From: JAAFHS01 sp031396505
Lineage (GTDB): Bacteria; Pseudomonadota; Alphaproteobacteria; Rhodobacterales; Rhodobacteraceae
Assembly: GCA_031396505.1 (NCBI GenBank)
Contig: JANNKX010000024.1
Span: forward strand, 1 to 6,327
Reading direction: 5' to 3'
Length of the DNA stretch: 6,327 bases
The position numbers and the translations under genes are program-made. The notes beneath the pieces were generated by a model. That model was not told the origin of the DNA. It did no database searches and worked only from the letters and a program-made list of their open reading frames with translations. Within the stretch, counting starts at the first letter, position 1. Each line of letters begins with the position of its first letter. Positions 1-5,197 of the stretch are shown here, piece after piece.

Positions 1-690
1 TACCGCCCCCGTCAGCACATTGCGCGCGCGCACCGCCGTCACACCCAAGGGCGCTTCATCGCCCAGCACTTCGGTCACCTCATGGTTCCACAGCATTTCG
101 ATCTTCGGATGCTTGAACAGCCGGTCCTGCATGATCTTTTCCGCGCGCAGGGTATCGCGGCGGTGGATCAGTGTGACCTTCGACGCGAAGTTGGTCAGGA
201 ACAGCGCCTCTTCCACCGCCGTGTTGCCGCCGCCGATGACCACAATCTCCTTGCCCCGGTAAAAGAACCCGTCGCAGGTGGCGCAGGCCGATACGCCAAA
301 GCCTTTGAACTTTTCCTCTGACGGCAGGCCAAGCCATTTGGCCTGTGCGCCGGTCGCCAAAATCACCGCATCCGCGGTGAAGGTGATCCCGCTATCGGCT
401 TTCGCCACAAAGGGACGCCGCGACAGATCAAGGCTGCTGATGTAATCCGAAATCACTTCGGCCCCCATTGCCTTGGCGTGCGCTTCCATTCGCACCATCA
501 GGTCGGGGCCTTGCACATGACTGTCGCCCGGCCAGTTTTCCACCTCGGTCGTGATCGTCAACTGCCCGCCGGGCACCAAGCCCTGCACAAGGATCGGGTT
601 CAGCATTGCCCGCGCTGCGTAGACTGCTGCCGTATATCCCGCCGGGCCCGACCCGATGATCAGAACCCGTGTATGCCGCGTATTCGCCAT
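1..690 (-). CDS. trxB: Thioredoxin reductase (NADPH), N-terminal 230 residues, cut by window edge
   Basis: This flavoenzyme passes electrons from NADPH through FAD and a redox-active disulfide to thioredoxin in the cytosol. Visible motifs are the FAD-binding GSGPAG (residues 13-18), the active-site CATC followed by D (136-140), the NADPH-binding GGGNTA (153-158) and HRRD (176-179). The frame is open to position 1. About 85-95 C-terminal residues of a usual 310-325 are missing, including the rest of the FAD domain. The start at 690 is preferred: MANTRHTRVLIIGSG matches the usual family N-terminus, and a G-rich Shine-Dalgarno-like run (GGGGGCGG) lies just upstream. An in-frame ATG at 702 would add only MGAV and has a weaker site. 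The gene is divergent from the Lrp/AsnC regulator, an arrangement recalled from roseobacters, so that regulator may act on it. The family call is certain; regulation by the neighbour is inference. Confidence 0.97.
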   Translation of the reverse strand, partial: MANTRHTRVLIIGSGPAGYTAAVYAARAMLNPILVQGLVPGGQLTITTEVENWPGDSHVQGPDLMVRMEAHAKAMGAEVISDYISSLDLSRRPFVAKADSGITFTADAVILATGAQAKWLGLPSEEKFKGFGVSACATCDGFFYRGKEIVVIGGGNTAVEEALFLTNFASKVTLIHRRDTLRAEKIMQDRLFKHPKIEMLWNHEVTEVLGDEAPLGVTAVRARNVLTGAV

Positions 691-717
691 GACCGCCCCC
701 ATCCGTTTCGCAGACAG

Positions 718-746
718 GATATAATCCGCATCCTGCACCACTGAAA
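718..746 (-). promoter_or_regulatory. Predicted sigma70-type promoter of trxB
   Basis: Read on the minus strand, TTTCAG (746-741) is followed after exactly 17 bp by TATATC (723-718). Transcription would begin near 711, giving a leader of about 20 nt before the start at 690. The -35 half is weak and the -10 half fair. This is pattern matching only. Confidence 0.4.
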
Positions 747-792
747 CCCCCCGCATGGCCGCCATGCCGCCGATGCAACCGATTGTGAAAAG

Positions 793-842
793 TTGCGCGT
801 CCGTGAAATAATATTGCGCATTCGCCCCCTGCCGCATACATT
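793..842 (+). promoter_or_regulatory. Predicted promoter/operator region of the Lrp-family gene, with a 21-bp-spaced TTGCGC repeat
   Basis: TTGCGC occurs at 793-798 and again at 814-819, exactly 21 bp apart, which is two helical turns. The second copy could serve as a -35 box, with TACATT (837-842) as a -10 after 17 bp; this gives a short leader before the start at 868. Two same-face repeats with an AT-rich spacer (AAATAATA) are the kind of layout that Lrp/AsnC octamers bind. Autoregulation, perhaps with joint control of trxB, is inferred and not shown. Confidence 0.35.
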
Positions 843-867
843 CCGGTCGCAATCGCAGGAGTAGGCC

Positions 868-1368
868 ATGGCCGGACACAAGCTCGACCCCATCGACCGC
901 CAGATCCTTGCCGAACTGCAGGCCGACGGACGCATGACCAATGTCGAACTGGCAAAGCGTGTCGGCATTTCCGCCCCCCCCTGCCTGCGCCGCGTCCGCA
1001 CGCTCGAAGAGGCGGGTTACATCCGCGGCTATCACGCCGATATCGACGCGCGCGAACTGGGGTTCGAGGTGCAGGTGTTCGCCATGGTCCGCCTGCAAAG
1101 TCAGGCCGAACGCGATCTTTCGGCATTTGAATCGCACTGCCGCGCGCTGCCTTTGGTGCGCGAATGCCATATGCTGAATGGCGAGATCGACTTTATCCTG
1201 AAATGCGTGGCCCCCGATCTTTCGACCTTTCAGACCTTCCTGACTGAACAACTGACCTCGGCCGCCAATGTCGCATCGGTCAAAACCAGCCTCGTGATCC
1301 GCTGCGCGAAAGACGATCCCGGCCTGTCGTTTGAGGTGTTAGAGGCGCGTCTGGCACGCAACGCATAA
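868..1368 (+). CDS. Lrp/AsnC family transcriptional regulator
   Basis: This 166-residue protein has the standard length and two-domain plan of the feast/famine family. An AsnC-type winged helix-turn-helix occupies about residues 5-60, with the recognition region around ISAPPCLRRVRTLEEAGYI (34-52). A RAM ligand-binding and oligomerisation domain occupies about 68-145, including GEIDFILKCVAPD (105-117). Such proteins form dimers to octamers, often sense amino acids, and commonly bind their own promoter. The start is supported by AGGAG at 857-861, 6 nt before the ATG. It is divergent from trxB across 177 bp containing a spaced TTGCGC repeat. The ligand and regulon cannot be read from the sequence, so no gene symbol is given; calling it Lrp itself would be over-precise. 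No truncation is seen. Confidence 0.93.
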   Translation: MAGHKLDPIDRQILAELQADGRMTNVELAKRVGISAPPCLRRVRTLEEAGYIRGYHADIDARELGFEVQVFAMVRLQSQAERDLSAFESHCRALPLVRECHMLNGEIDFILKCVAPDLSTFQTFLTEQLTSAANVASVKTSLVIRCAKDDPGLSFEVLEARLARNA

Positions 1369-1379
1369 TACACAGCACC

Positions 1380-1397
1380 TGCATGGGTGGTGATGCA
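1380..1397 (+). repeat. Small inverted repeat just after the Lrp-family gene
   Basis: TGCAT (1380-1384) and ATGCA (1393-1397) flank an 8-nt loop, starting 12 nt past the regulator's stop codon. GGTG (1386-1389) can also pair with CACC (1396-1399), so alternative folds compete. There is no T-tract, so termination is doubtful. Confidence 0.3.
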
Positions 1398-1407
1398 CCA
1401 AACAGAT

Positions 1408-1452
1408 AGGCGGCCCCTTTTCGGTGTATCAGAGGGTACACCAGGGCCGCCT
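1408..1452. repeat. Two-tier perfect inverted repeat; possible bidirectional terminator or extragenic palindrome
   Basis: The outer arms AGGCGGCCC (1408-1416) and GGGCCGCCT (1444-1452) are a perfect 9-bp match. Nested inside, GGTGTA (1423-1428) and TACACC (1437-1442) form a perfect 6-bp stem around an 8-nt loop. The outer 5' side has a 6-nt bulge (CTTTTC) and the 3' side a single A. It lies between the convergent regulator and the small minus-strand gene, where a shared terminator would be expected. Neither side has a clear T-tract, so a Rho-independent role is unproven. A dispersed palindromic repeat or a structured RNA are alternatives. Confidence 0.6.
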
Positions 1453-1696
1453 TACCGAGCATCAATCCCAGAGGTCAGCCTTTGCAAGGCCGATCCCAAG
1501 TCACGCCAACGATCATTTTCGCTGTCGTCACCACGGGTTACAGAATGGCTTCTGCAGGGGTGAAAGTGGCTCAATCTGGGCGTGCTGTCAAAGTCTTGAC
1601 CGATTTGATGGTTGCCGCGCCAACAATCACCCTAACATCGCCGGATTGTTGCCGCCTCACGATCAATGTCGGCAATTCGTGGCTGCCTGGCCCGAA

Positions 1697-1843
1697 TCAA
1701 CGTGCCGCAATGGACGCAGATTTGGTCGCGACCGCCTTGACCGCAACCGGTTTGCGACGATTGCCTCGCTGCCAAGGCAACGCTGGGATGTCAGCCGTGC
1801 TTGCCGCGATCACCGACTTTAGCCAACGACGTTCTTTTTTCAT
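1697..1843 (-). CDS. Short basic conserved-type hypothetical protein (48 aa)
   Basis: The frame encodes 48 residues starting MKKERRWLKSVIAASTADIP and ending SIAAR. The protein is strongly basic (many Lys and Arg) and Ala-rich. It has a central LPWQRGNRRKP segment, no Cys or His, no membrane segment and no signal peptide. A GAAAGG Shine-Dalgarno-like sequence lies about 8 nt upstream of the ATG, at a reasonable distance. From memory, short proteins with the same MKKERRWLKSxIAAS start and an LPWxRGxRR core are annotated as hypothetical in many Rhodobacteraceae; this is recollection and not a search result. Function is unknown. The charge would suit binding to nucleic acid or ribosomes, but that is speculation. 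It lies alone between pgeF (same strand, 245 bp upstream) and the convergent Lrp-family gene, and may have its own promoter. Confidence 0.72.
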   Translation of the reverse strand: MKKERRWLKSVIAASTADIPALPWQRGNRRKPVAVKAVATKSASIAAR

Positions 1844-1870
1844 GGCAAAGACCTTTCAAATCTGACGCAA

Positions 1871-1876
1871 AGTGTA
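1871..1876 (-). promoter_or_regulatory. Possible -10 element for the 48-aa gene
   Basis: Read on the minus strand, TACACT (1876-1871) matches the -10 consensus at four of six positions and lies about 28 nt before the ATG at 1843, leaving a short leader. No good -35 box sits 16-18 bp further upstream, so an activator would be needed or the site is chance. Confidence 0.25.
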
Positions 1877-1918
1877 TTTCGACACCTGCCAAGCTGGCCC
1901 GGCAATGCGGCATGGTTT

Positions 1919-1992
1919 TGGCGTAAAACGCCAGAAATCAAAGATTTTTCCCGTGCGAAACGGCCAATTGTGGCATTCACAAATCCTGTGAA
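1919..1992. repeat. Cluster of three small perfect dyads upstream of the 48-aa gene
   Basis: Three inverted repeats lie within 74 bp of AT-rich sequence: TGGCGT/ACGCCA with a 3-nt spacer (1919-1933), AAATC/GATTT with a 3-nt spacer (1935-1947), and TTCACA/TGTGAA with a 5-nt spacer (1976-1992). The last has the form of a 17-bp operator. None carries a terminator-like T-tract on the minus strand. They may be operators for the small gene or chance folds in AT-rich DNA. Confidence 0.4.
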
Positions 1993-2050
1993 ACCCGCGC
2001 TATTCCACTGCATTTAGCGACATTTTTCAGAAAATCGCGGCATTGTTTCC

Positions 2051-2090
2051 AAAAACCCAGATCGTTCAGGACACTTTCTTGCCCCGATCT
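2051..2090 (-). terminator. Weak Rho-independent terminator after pgeF
   Basis: Read on the minus strand, AGATCG (2090-2085) pairs with CGATCT (2064-2059). A second interior pairing GGGGCA with TGTCCT includes two G-T pairs. GGG and five T residues (2055-2051) follow. The 5' arm overlaps the last bases of the pgeF stop codon. The stem is interrupted, so termination may be partial. Confidence 0.35.
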
Positions 2091-2838
2091 ACACCCGGAT
2101 GACCGAGATCAGGCGCCCATAGTCGGCCTCACCATGATGCGTGGCGCGGCGATATGAAAAAAACCGCACCGGATCGCCATAAGTGCAATGGCGCGTCCAT
2201 TCCGCCTGACCAACCCCTGCCGCCCGCAGGCGCGCAAGGCCAAAGGCCGGCAGATCAAACAGCGCCCGGTCACCGCGGCCATTGGCAAAGAATCGCGCGT
2301 TTTCCGGATCATCGTCCAGAAACGCCGTCAGGAATTCCGGCCCCACTTCATAGGCTGATTGGCTGATCGTTGGGCCGATGACCGCCCGGATACGGGCCCG
2401 CTGCGCGCCCAATCCCTCCATTGCGGCCACTGTCGCCTCAAGCACACCATCCTTGGTGCCGCGCCAGCCCGCGTGCGCCGCACCAATCACACCGGCGTCC
2501 GGATCGTGAAACAGCACCGGCTGACAATCCGCCGTCAGCACCCCCAGCAAAACGCCCGGCGTCCGCGAGACCATCGCATCCACCCATGGCCGCACCGCCA
2601 GCGGCCCGTCGACCACAAGCACATCCGCCGAATGCACCTGATGCACGGTCACCAGATTTGCCGGGTCTACCGCCATTGCCTCGGCCACACGATCCCGGTT
2701 GATCTGCACCACCTCGGCAATATCGGATGACCCCGGCCCACAATTCAGCCCTGCAAAAATACCCGATGACGCGCCACCTTTGCGCGTGAAAAACCCATGA
2801 CGCGCCGTGATTGCGTCGGATGTAATGATCTCGATCAT
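2089..2838 (-). CDS. pgeF: Peptidoglycan editing factor / purine nucleoside phosphorylase-like protein (YfiH/YlmD, laccase-domain family)
   Basis: The 249-residue protein has the usual family length (about 245-260). It shows FFTRKGG (16-22), VHQVHS (65-70), TADC (102-105), AHAGWRG (121-127) and HCTYGDP with FFSYRR near the C-terminus. The metal-binding trio His69, Cys105 and His122 is intact and corresponds to H71/C107/H124 of E. coli YfiH. E. coli YfiH has been linked to removing wrongly incorporated L-serine from UDP-MurNAc precursors; some homologues act on purine nucleosides, and older records call it a polyphenol oxidase. It lacks a signal peptide and is cytosolic. The ATG at 2838 is chosen because it shares one base with the upstream stop codon (TGATG), which suggests translational coupling. 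A TTG one codon earlier (2841) is less likely. It is last in the lgt operon. Confidence 0.95.
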   Translation of the reverse strand: MIEIITSDAITARHGFFTRKGGASSGIFAGLNCGPGSSDIAEVVQINRDRVAEAMAVDPANLVTVHQVHSADVLVVDGPLAVRPWVDAMVSRTPGVLLGVLTADCQPVLFHDPDAGVIGAAHAGWRGTKDGVLEATVAAMEGLGAQRARIRAVIGPTISQSAYEVGPEFLTAFLDDDPENARFFANGRGDRALFDLPAFGLARLRAAGVGQAEWTRHCTYGDPVRFFSYRRATHHGEADYGRLISVIRV

Positions 2839-3896
2839 CAACTGAATCCAGGAACGGGCGGGCAGCCTACCGGTACAAGCGACACTACTTTGAACAACTG
2901 GCCCATTTCTGACGGGCTGGTCAAGCGTTGCAGGGCCGCAAGATGCGATGTCAGGGCATCATTCGCCAGACCGCGCGCCAATTGCGCACTGCGCGCCGCA
3001 ATGCCCAGCTGCCCAAGAAACGCGCCTTGGGACGTGTAGCCATGCTGTAAACCCTGTGCCGCCTGCGCAAGTGCGGCAAAATCAACATGTGCTGTCAGAT
3101 CGGCCGCGCCCGGTTCGGCCAGCGGATCGGCATAGGCGTGGTTGCGCAGCGCCTGAAACGTATCCCCGATGGACCCCCAGTCGCCGTAATCCACGATCAA
3201 CGCCGCCCCGCCATTGCGCGCAATCATTGCCGCGATCCTGCCCATGATCGACGCCGCCTGCGGGCAGACCTCGACAATATCGCCAACACGCGTATCCGCC
3301 ACCCGATGCTGCAGCGATGCCAAGGCCAGTGGTGCGCCACGGCCAAACACCAGCGTTTCCCCCGCTAGCCCCACCATCGTTTCTGCCCAACCTTCCGGCA
3401 TCCGCATGAATTGCCGGATCGGCAGCGCGTCAAAAAATTCGTTTCCCAGCAGGTAAAGCGGTGCCTCGGGCAAAGTCGTCACATCATCATGCCAGACGAC
3501 CGGCACGCCCTTCAGCGCGTCGCGCTGCATCATCCGCAACGCCTGCGACTGTTCGACCAGATGCACCTGCATCGCCGCATGGAACCCCGGCACCCCCCGC
3601 GTCGCCCGCACCACATCCGCCATCAGCGTGCCCCGGCCGGGGCCAAGTTCGGTCAGCACGAACGCCCCCACCGCCCCCTGATCCTGCCAGACCTGCGCCA
3701 GCCACAGGCCCAAAAGCTCGCCGAACATCTGGCTGATTTCCGGCGCGGTGGTAAAATCACCCGCCGCACCAAAGGGTGCCCGCGTGGTGTAATAGCCATG
3801 TTCGGGGTGCATCAGGCACACCGCCATGTAATCGGCCAGTGTCATCGGCCCGCTCACCGCAATCTGCCGCCGTAACAGGGCCGCCAGCGCCGTCAT
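2838..3896 (-). CDS. Class I SAM-dependent methyltransferase, MidA/NDUFAF7 family
   Basis: The 352-residue protein matches COG1565-type methyltransferases in length and motifs: PEHGYY (31-36), GDFTTAPEISQMFGE (46-60), the SAM-binding ELGPGRGTL (83-91), NEFFDALP (152-159), VDYGD (235-239), DLTAHVDF (266-273) and SEMGQLFKV (329-337). The mitochondrial member NDUFAF7 dimethylates an arginine of the NDUFS2 subunit, which complex I assembly needs; MidA is the Dictyostelium homologue. A like role on bacterial NuoD is inferred. The start at 3896 is chosen because its ATGA overlaps the lgt stop by 4 nt and matches the family N-terminus (MTALAALLRRQI). The frame stays open upstream to 4142, but that stretch runs antisense-free inside lgt in another frame and reads as low-complexity. 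Its stop shares a base with the pgeF start. Confidence 0.93.
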   Translation of the reverse strand: MTALAALLRRQIAVSGPMTLADYMAVCLMHPEHGYYTTRAPFGAAGDFTTAPEISQMFGELLGLWLAQVWQDQGAVGAFVLTELGPGRGTLMADVVRATRGVPGFHAAMQVHLVEQSQALRMMQRDALKGVPVVWHDDVTTLPEAPLYLLGNEFFDALPIRQFMRMPEGWAETMVGLAGETLVFGRGAPLALASLQHRVADTRVGDIVEVCPQAASIMGRIAAMIARNGGAALIVDYGDWGSIGDTFQALRNHAYADPLAEPGAADLTAHVDFAALAQAAQGLQHGYTSQGAFLGQLGIAARSAQLARGLANDALTSHLAALQRLTSPSEMGQLFKVVSLVPVGCPPVPGFS

Positions 3897-4768
3897 GCCA
3901 CCGTCCCGCGCCGCATCAGCCACAACCCGATCCCGATCATCGGCAGTGACAGGATCTGCCCCATCGTCAGCCCATAGCCGCCGATATGCACCGCAAGGCC
4001 AAGGGGGTTTCCATCCGAAATGAACTGCTGATCCGGCTGACGCACCAGTTCCACCACAAACCGCGCTGCGCCATAACCTGCCAGAAACAGCCCCATCAAC
4101 CGGCCCGGCGTCTTGAACCATCCGCGCCGCCAGCCAAGCCAAAGCAGAACGCCGCCCAACAACACCCCTTCAAGGATCGCCTCATAAATCTGGCTCGGAT
4201 GGCGCGCGCAAATGCCCACAATACCGGGGCAGGTCTGCGCCGCCTCGCCCGGAAAGGCCACCGCCCATGGCACATCGGTTGGCCGTCCCCACAACTCGGC
4301 ATTGATGAAATTCGCAATGCGCCCCAGAAAAAGCCCCGCAGGTGCCGCCACAGCCAGCAGATCACCCAACCGCAGTGGCGCAATGCCCTCACGTCTGCAA
4401 AACAGATACGCCGCCGCAACAACGCCCAGAAACCCCCCATGAAATGACATTCCGCCTTCCCACACGCGTAGAATCTCGAACGGGTGCGCAAGGTAGTAGT
4501 CCAGCCGATAAAACAGCACAAAACCGATGCGCCCGCCCAGAATGACGCCAAAAATGACCCATGTGAACAAACGCTCGATCTGTTCGGCGGTCGCGGGGCT
4601 GGGGCCTGTCCAAAGGGCGGAATTTGCAATCGCCCGCCGGATCAGCCACCAGCCGATCAACAGCCCCGCAATATAGGCAAGCGCATACCAGCGCAGCGCG
4701 AATGTGATCCCAAACGCCTCAAATGCGAACAACTCGGGCGAGATGGAAGGAAAGGGAATATAGTCCAT
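3893..4768 (-). CDS. lgt: Phosphatidylglycerol–prolipoprotein diacylglyceryl transferase
   Basis: Lgt moves a diacylglyceryl group from phosphatidylglycerol to the lipobox cysteine of prolipoproteins in the inner membrane, the first step of lipoprotein maturation. The 291-residue protein shows several hydrophobic segments and the family motifs LRWYALAYI (25-33), GGRIGFVLFY (78-87), WEGGMSFHGG (103-112), GRIANFINAELWGRPT (149-164), HPSQIYEA (190-197) and ARFVVELVRQPD (235-246). Tyr28, His110, Arg150, Asn153, Arg236 and Glu240 appear to match the functionally important residues of E. coli Lgt (Y26, H103, R143, N146, R239, E243). Two ATGs stand in tandem (4771 and 4768). AAAAGGA sits only 2 nt from the first and 5 nt from the second, so 4768 is chosen. 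Its stop overlaps the downstream methyltransferase start by 4 nt. It is divergent from ubiK. Confidence 0.97.
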   Translation of the reverse strand: MDYIPFPSISPELFAFEAFGITFALRWYALAYIAGLLIGWWLIRRAIANSALWTGPSPATAEQIERLFTWVIFGVILGGRIGFVLFYRLDYYLAHPFEILRVWEGGMSFHGGFLGVVAAAYLFCRREGIAPLRLGDLLAVAAPAGLFLGRIANFINAELWGRPTDVPWAVAFPGEAAQTCPGIVGICARHPSQIYEAILEGVLLGGVLLWLGWRRGWFKTPGRLMGLFLAGYGAARFVVELVRQPDQQFISDGNPLGLAVHIGGYGLTMGQILSLPMIGIGLWLMRRGTVA

Positions 4769-4773
4769 CATCG

Positions 4774-4780
4774 TCCTTTT
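4774..4780 (-). promoter_or_regulatory. Ribosome-binding site deciding the lgt start
   Basis: On the minus strand AAAAGGA (4780-4774) lies 2 nt before the ATG at 4771 and 5 nt before the ATG at 4768. The second spacing is the workable one, so the protein probably begins MDYIPF and not MMDYIPF. Confidence 0.6.
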
Positions 4781-4794
4781 GGCGCGGATGCGTT

Positions 4795-4823
4795 GTTTTC
4801 TGGTGTGCGACGGGGGAAGTCAA
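4795..4823 (-). promoter_or_regulatory. Possible promoter of the lgt operon
   Basis: On the minus strand a good -35 box, TTGACT (4823-4818), is followed after 17 bp by GAAAAC (4800-4795), which is a poor -10. Only the -35 half is persuasive, so the true -10 or sigma factor use is uncertain. Confidence 0.3.
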
Positions 4824-4825
4824 CC

Positions 4826-4856
4826 TTGCGCGACTGCCCCTTGCGGACCATATATA
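4826..4856 (+). promoter_or_regulatory. Predicted promoter of ubiK
   Basis: TTGCGC (4826-4831) is followed after 17 bp by CATATA (4849-4854), or after 19 bp by TATATA (4851-4856). This leaves a leader of about 15-20 nt before the ATG at 4878. CCTTGCG is repeated at 4824-4830 and 4839-4845, 15 bp apart, so one copy could be a regulator contact. It overlaps the proposed lgt -35 box, so the two divergent promoters may interfere. Confidence 0.4.
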
Positions 4857-4877
4857 GCGCAGCAAAAGAGGTGCCCC

Positions 4878-5129
4878 ATGCAGACCCCGAACAAGTTTTT
4901 CGATGATATGTCGCAATTGATGACCAACGCGATGGGCGTGGCACAGGGTGCCAAGACCGAGGCGGAAACCGCGATCAAGGGTTTGGTCGACCGCTGGATG
5001 GCCGACCGCGATTTCGTCACGCGCGAAGAATTTGATGCCGTGCGCGCGATGGCGCAAAAGGCGCGCGAAGAAAACGCCGACCTGTTGGCGCGGATCGCGG
5101 CATTAGAGGCTGGTTCGAAAAAAGCCTGA
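4878..5129 (+). CDS. ubiK: Ubiquinone biosynthesis accessory factor UbiK (BMFP/YqiC family)
   Basis: The 83-residue protein fits the small UbiK family: an amphipathic N-terminal helix (MQTPNKFFDDMSQLMTNAMG), then VTREEFDAVRAMAQKA (47-62), and a C-terminal coiled coil with leucine/alanine heptads up to about residue 77 (ENADLLARIAALE). In E. coli UbiK works with UbiJ in the aerobic, soluble Ubi complex, probably presenting lipid intermediates to the hydroxylases and methyltransferases. The homologous Brucella BMFP forms trimers and fuses membranes in vitro. The start at 4878 is chosen because AGAGGTG (4867-4873) stands at correct spacing and the N-terminus fits the family. The frame is open upstream to 4779, but that part would cross the promoter. 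It is divergent from lgt and ends 22 bp before a strong terminator. Confidence 0.92.
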   Translation: MQTPNKFFDDMSQLMTNAMGVAQGAKTEAETAIKGLVDRWMADRDFVTREEFDAVRAMAQKAREENADLLARIAALEAGSKKA

Positions 5130-5151
5130 CGCGGATCACCTGCAAATGTTG

Positions 5152-5197
5152 CGTGTCATGCGCAATCGGCTAAGCCCGCTTGCGCATGACACGTTTT
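5152..5197 (+). terminator. Rho-independent terminator of ubiK, perfect 14-bp stem
   Basis: CGTGTCATGCGCAA (5152-5165) and TTGCGCATGACACG (5180-5193) are exact reverse complements separated by a 14-nt loop that can itself form GGC/GCC. TTTT (5194-5197) follows on the plus strand. It serves ubiK well. On the minus strand the stem begins 2 nt after the M23 gene's stop codon but has no T-tract beyond it, so it may only weakly stop that transcript or protect its 3' end. Confidence 0.85.

Larger units (their letters stand above)
1369..1696. other. Intergenic stretch with no supported gene
   Basis: Between the Lrp-family stop and the stop of the small minus-strand gene I see no convincing coding sequence. 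Open frames here have no homology I recognise and no good ribosome-binding site. The stretch contains the two hairpins listed separately. It also has a perfect 8-bp inverted repeat, CAACAATC (1621-1628) with GATTGTTG (1644-1651), and a direct repeat GTTGCCGC (1611-1618 and 1649-1656). No tRNA or transposase remnant was recognised. Confidence 0.6.

Noticed and set aside
428..1126. Long minus-strand frame of 232 codons across the trxB start and the Lrp-family gene.
   Set aside because: Arg/Gly/Ala-rich shadow typical of GC-rich DNA; it overlaps two certain genes in other frames.
1408..1452. Reading of the palindrome as an integron attC site, an insertion-sequence end or a tRNA.
   Set aside because: No attC core sites, no transposase or target duplication nearby, and no cloverleaf or conserved tRNA bases.
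1482..1865. Plus-strand frame of 127 codons, and another of 132 codons at 1424-1822.
   Set aside because: No recognisable family and no ribosome-binding site; both run antisense to the better-supported 48-aa gene, and the second also crosses the palindrome.
1840..2013. A 57-codon minus-strand frame (starting MQWNSAGF) whose TGA overlaps the ATG of the 48-aa gene.
   Set aside because: The overlap is suggestive, but there is no Shine-Dalgarno sequence, the region is AT-rich with dyads, and the amino acid makeup does not look like a real protein. It would also cover the small gene's likely promoter.
3897..4142. N-terminal extension of the MidA-like methyltransferase reading into lgt.
   Set aside because: The extension is not family-like. 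The ATG at 3896 has the ATGA overlap with lgt and the expected N-terminus.
4779..4877. Upstream extension of ubiK.
   Set aside because: It would cross the proposed promoter and has no family match; the ATG at 4878 has a good ribosome-binding site.
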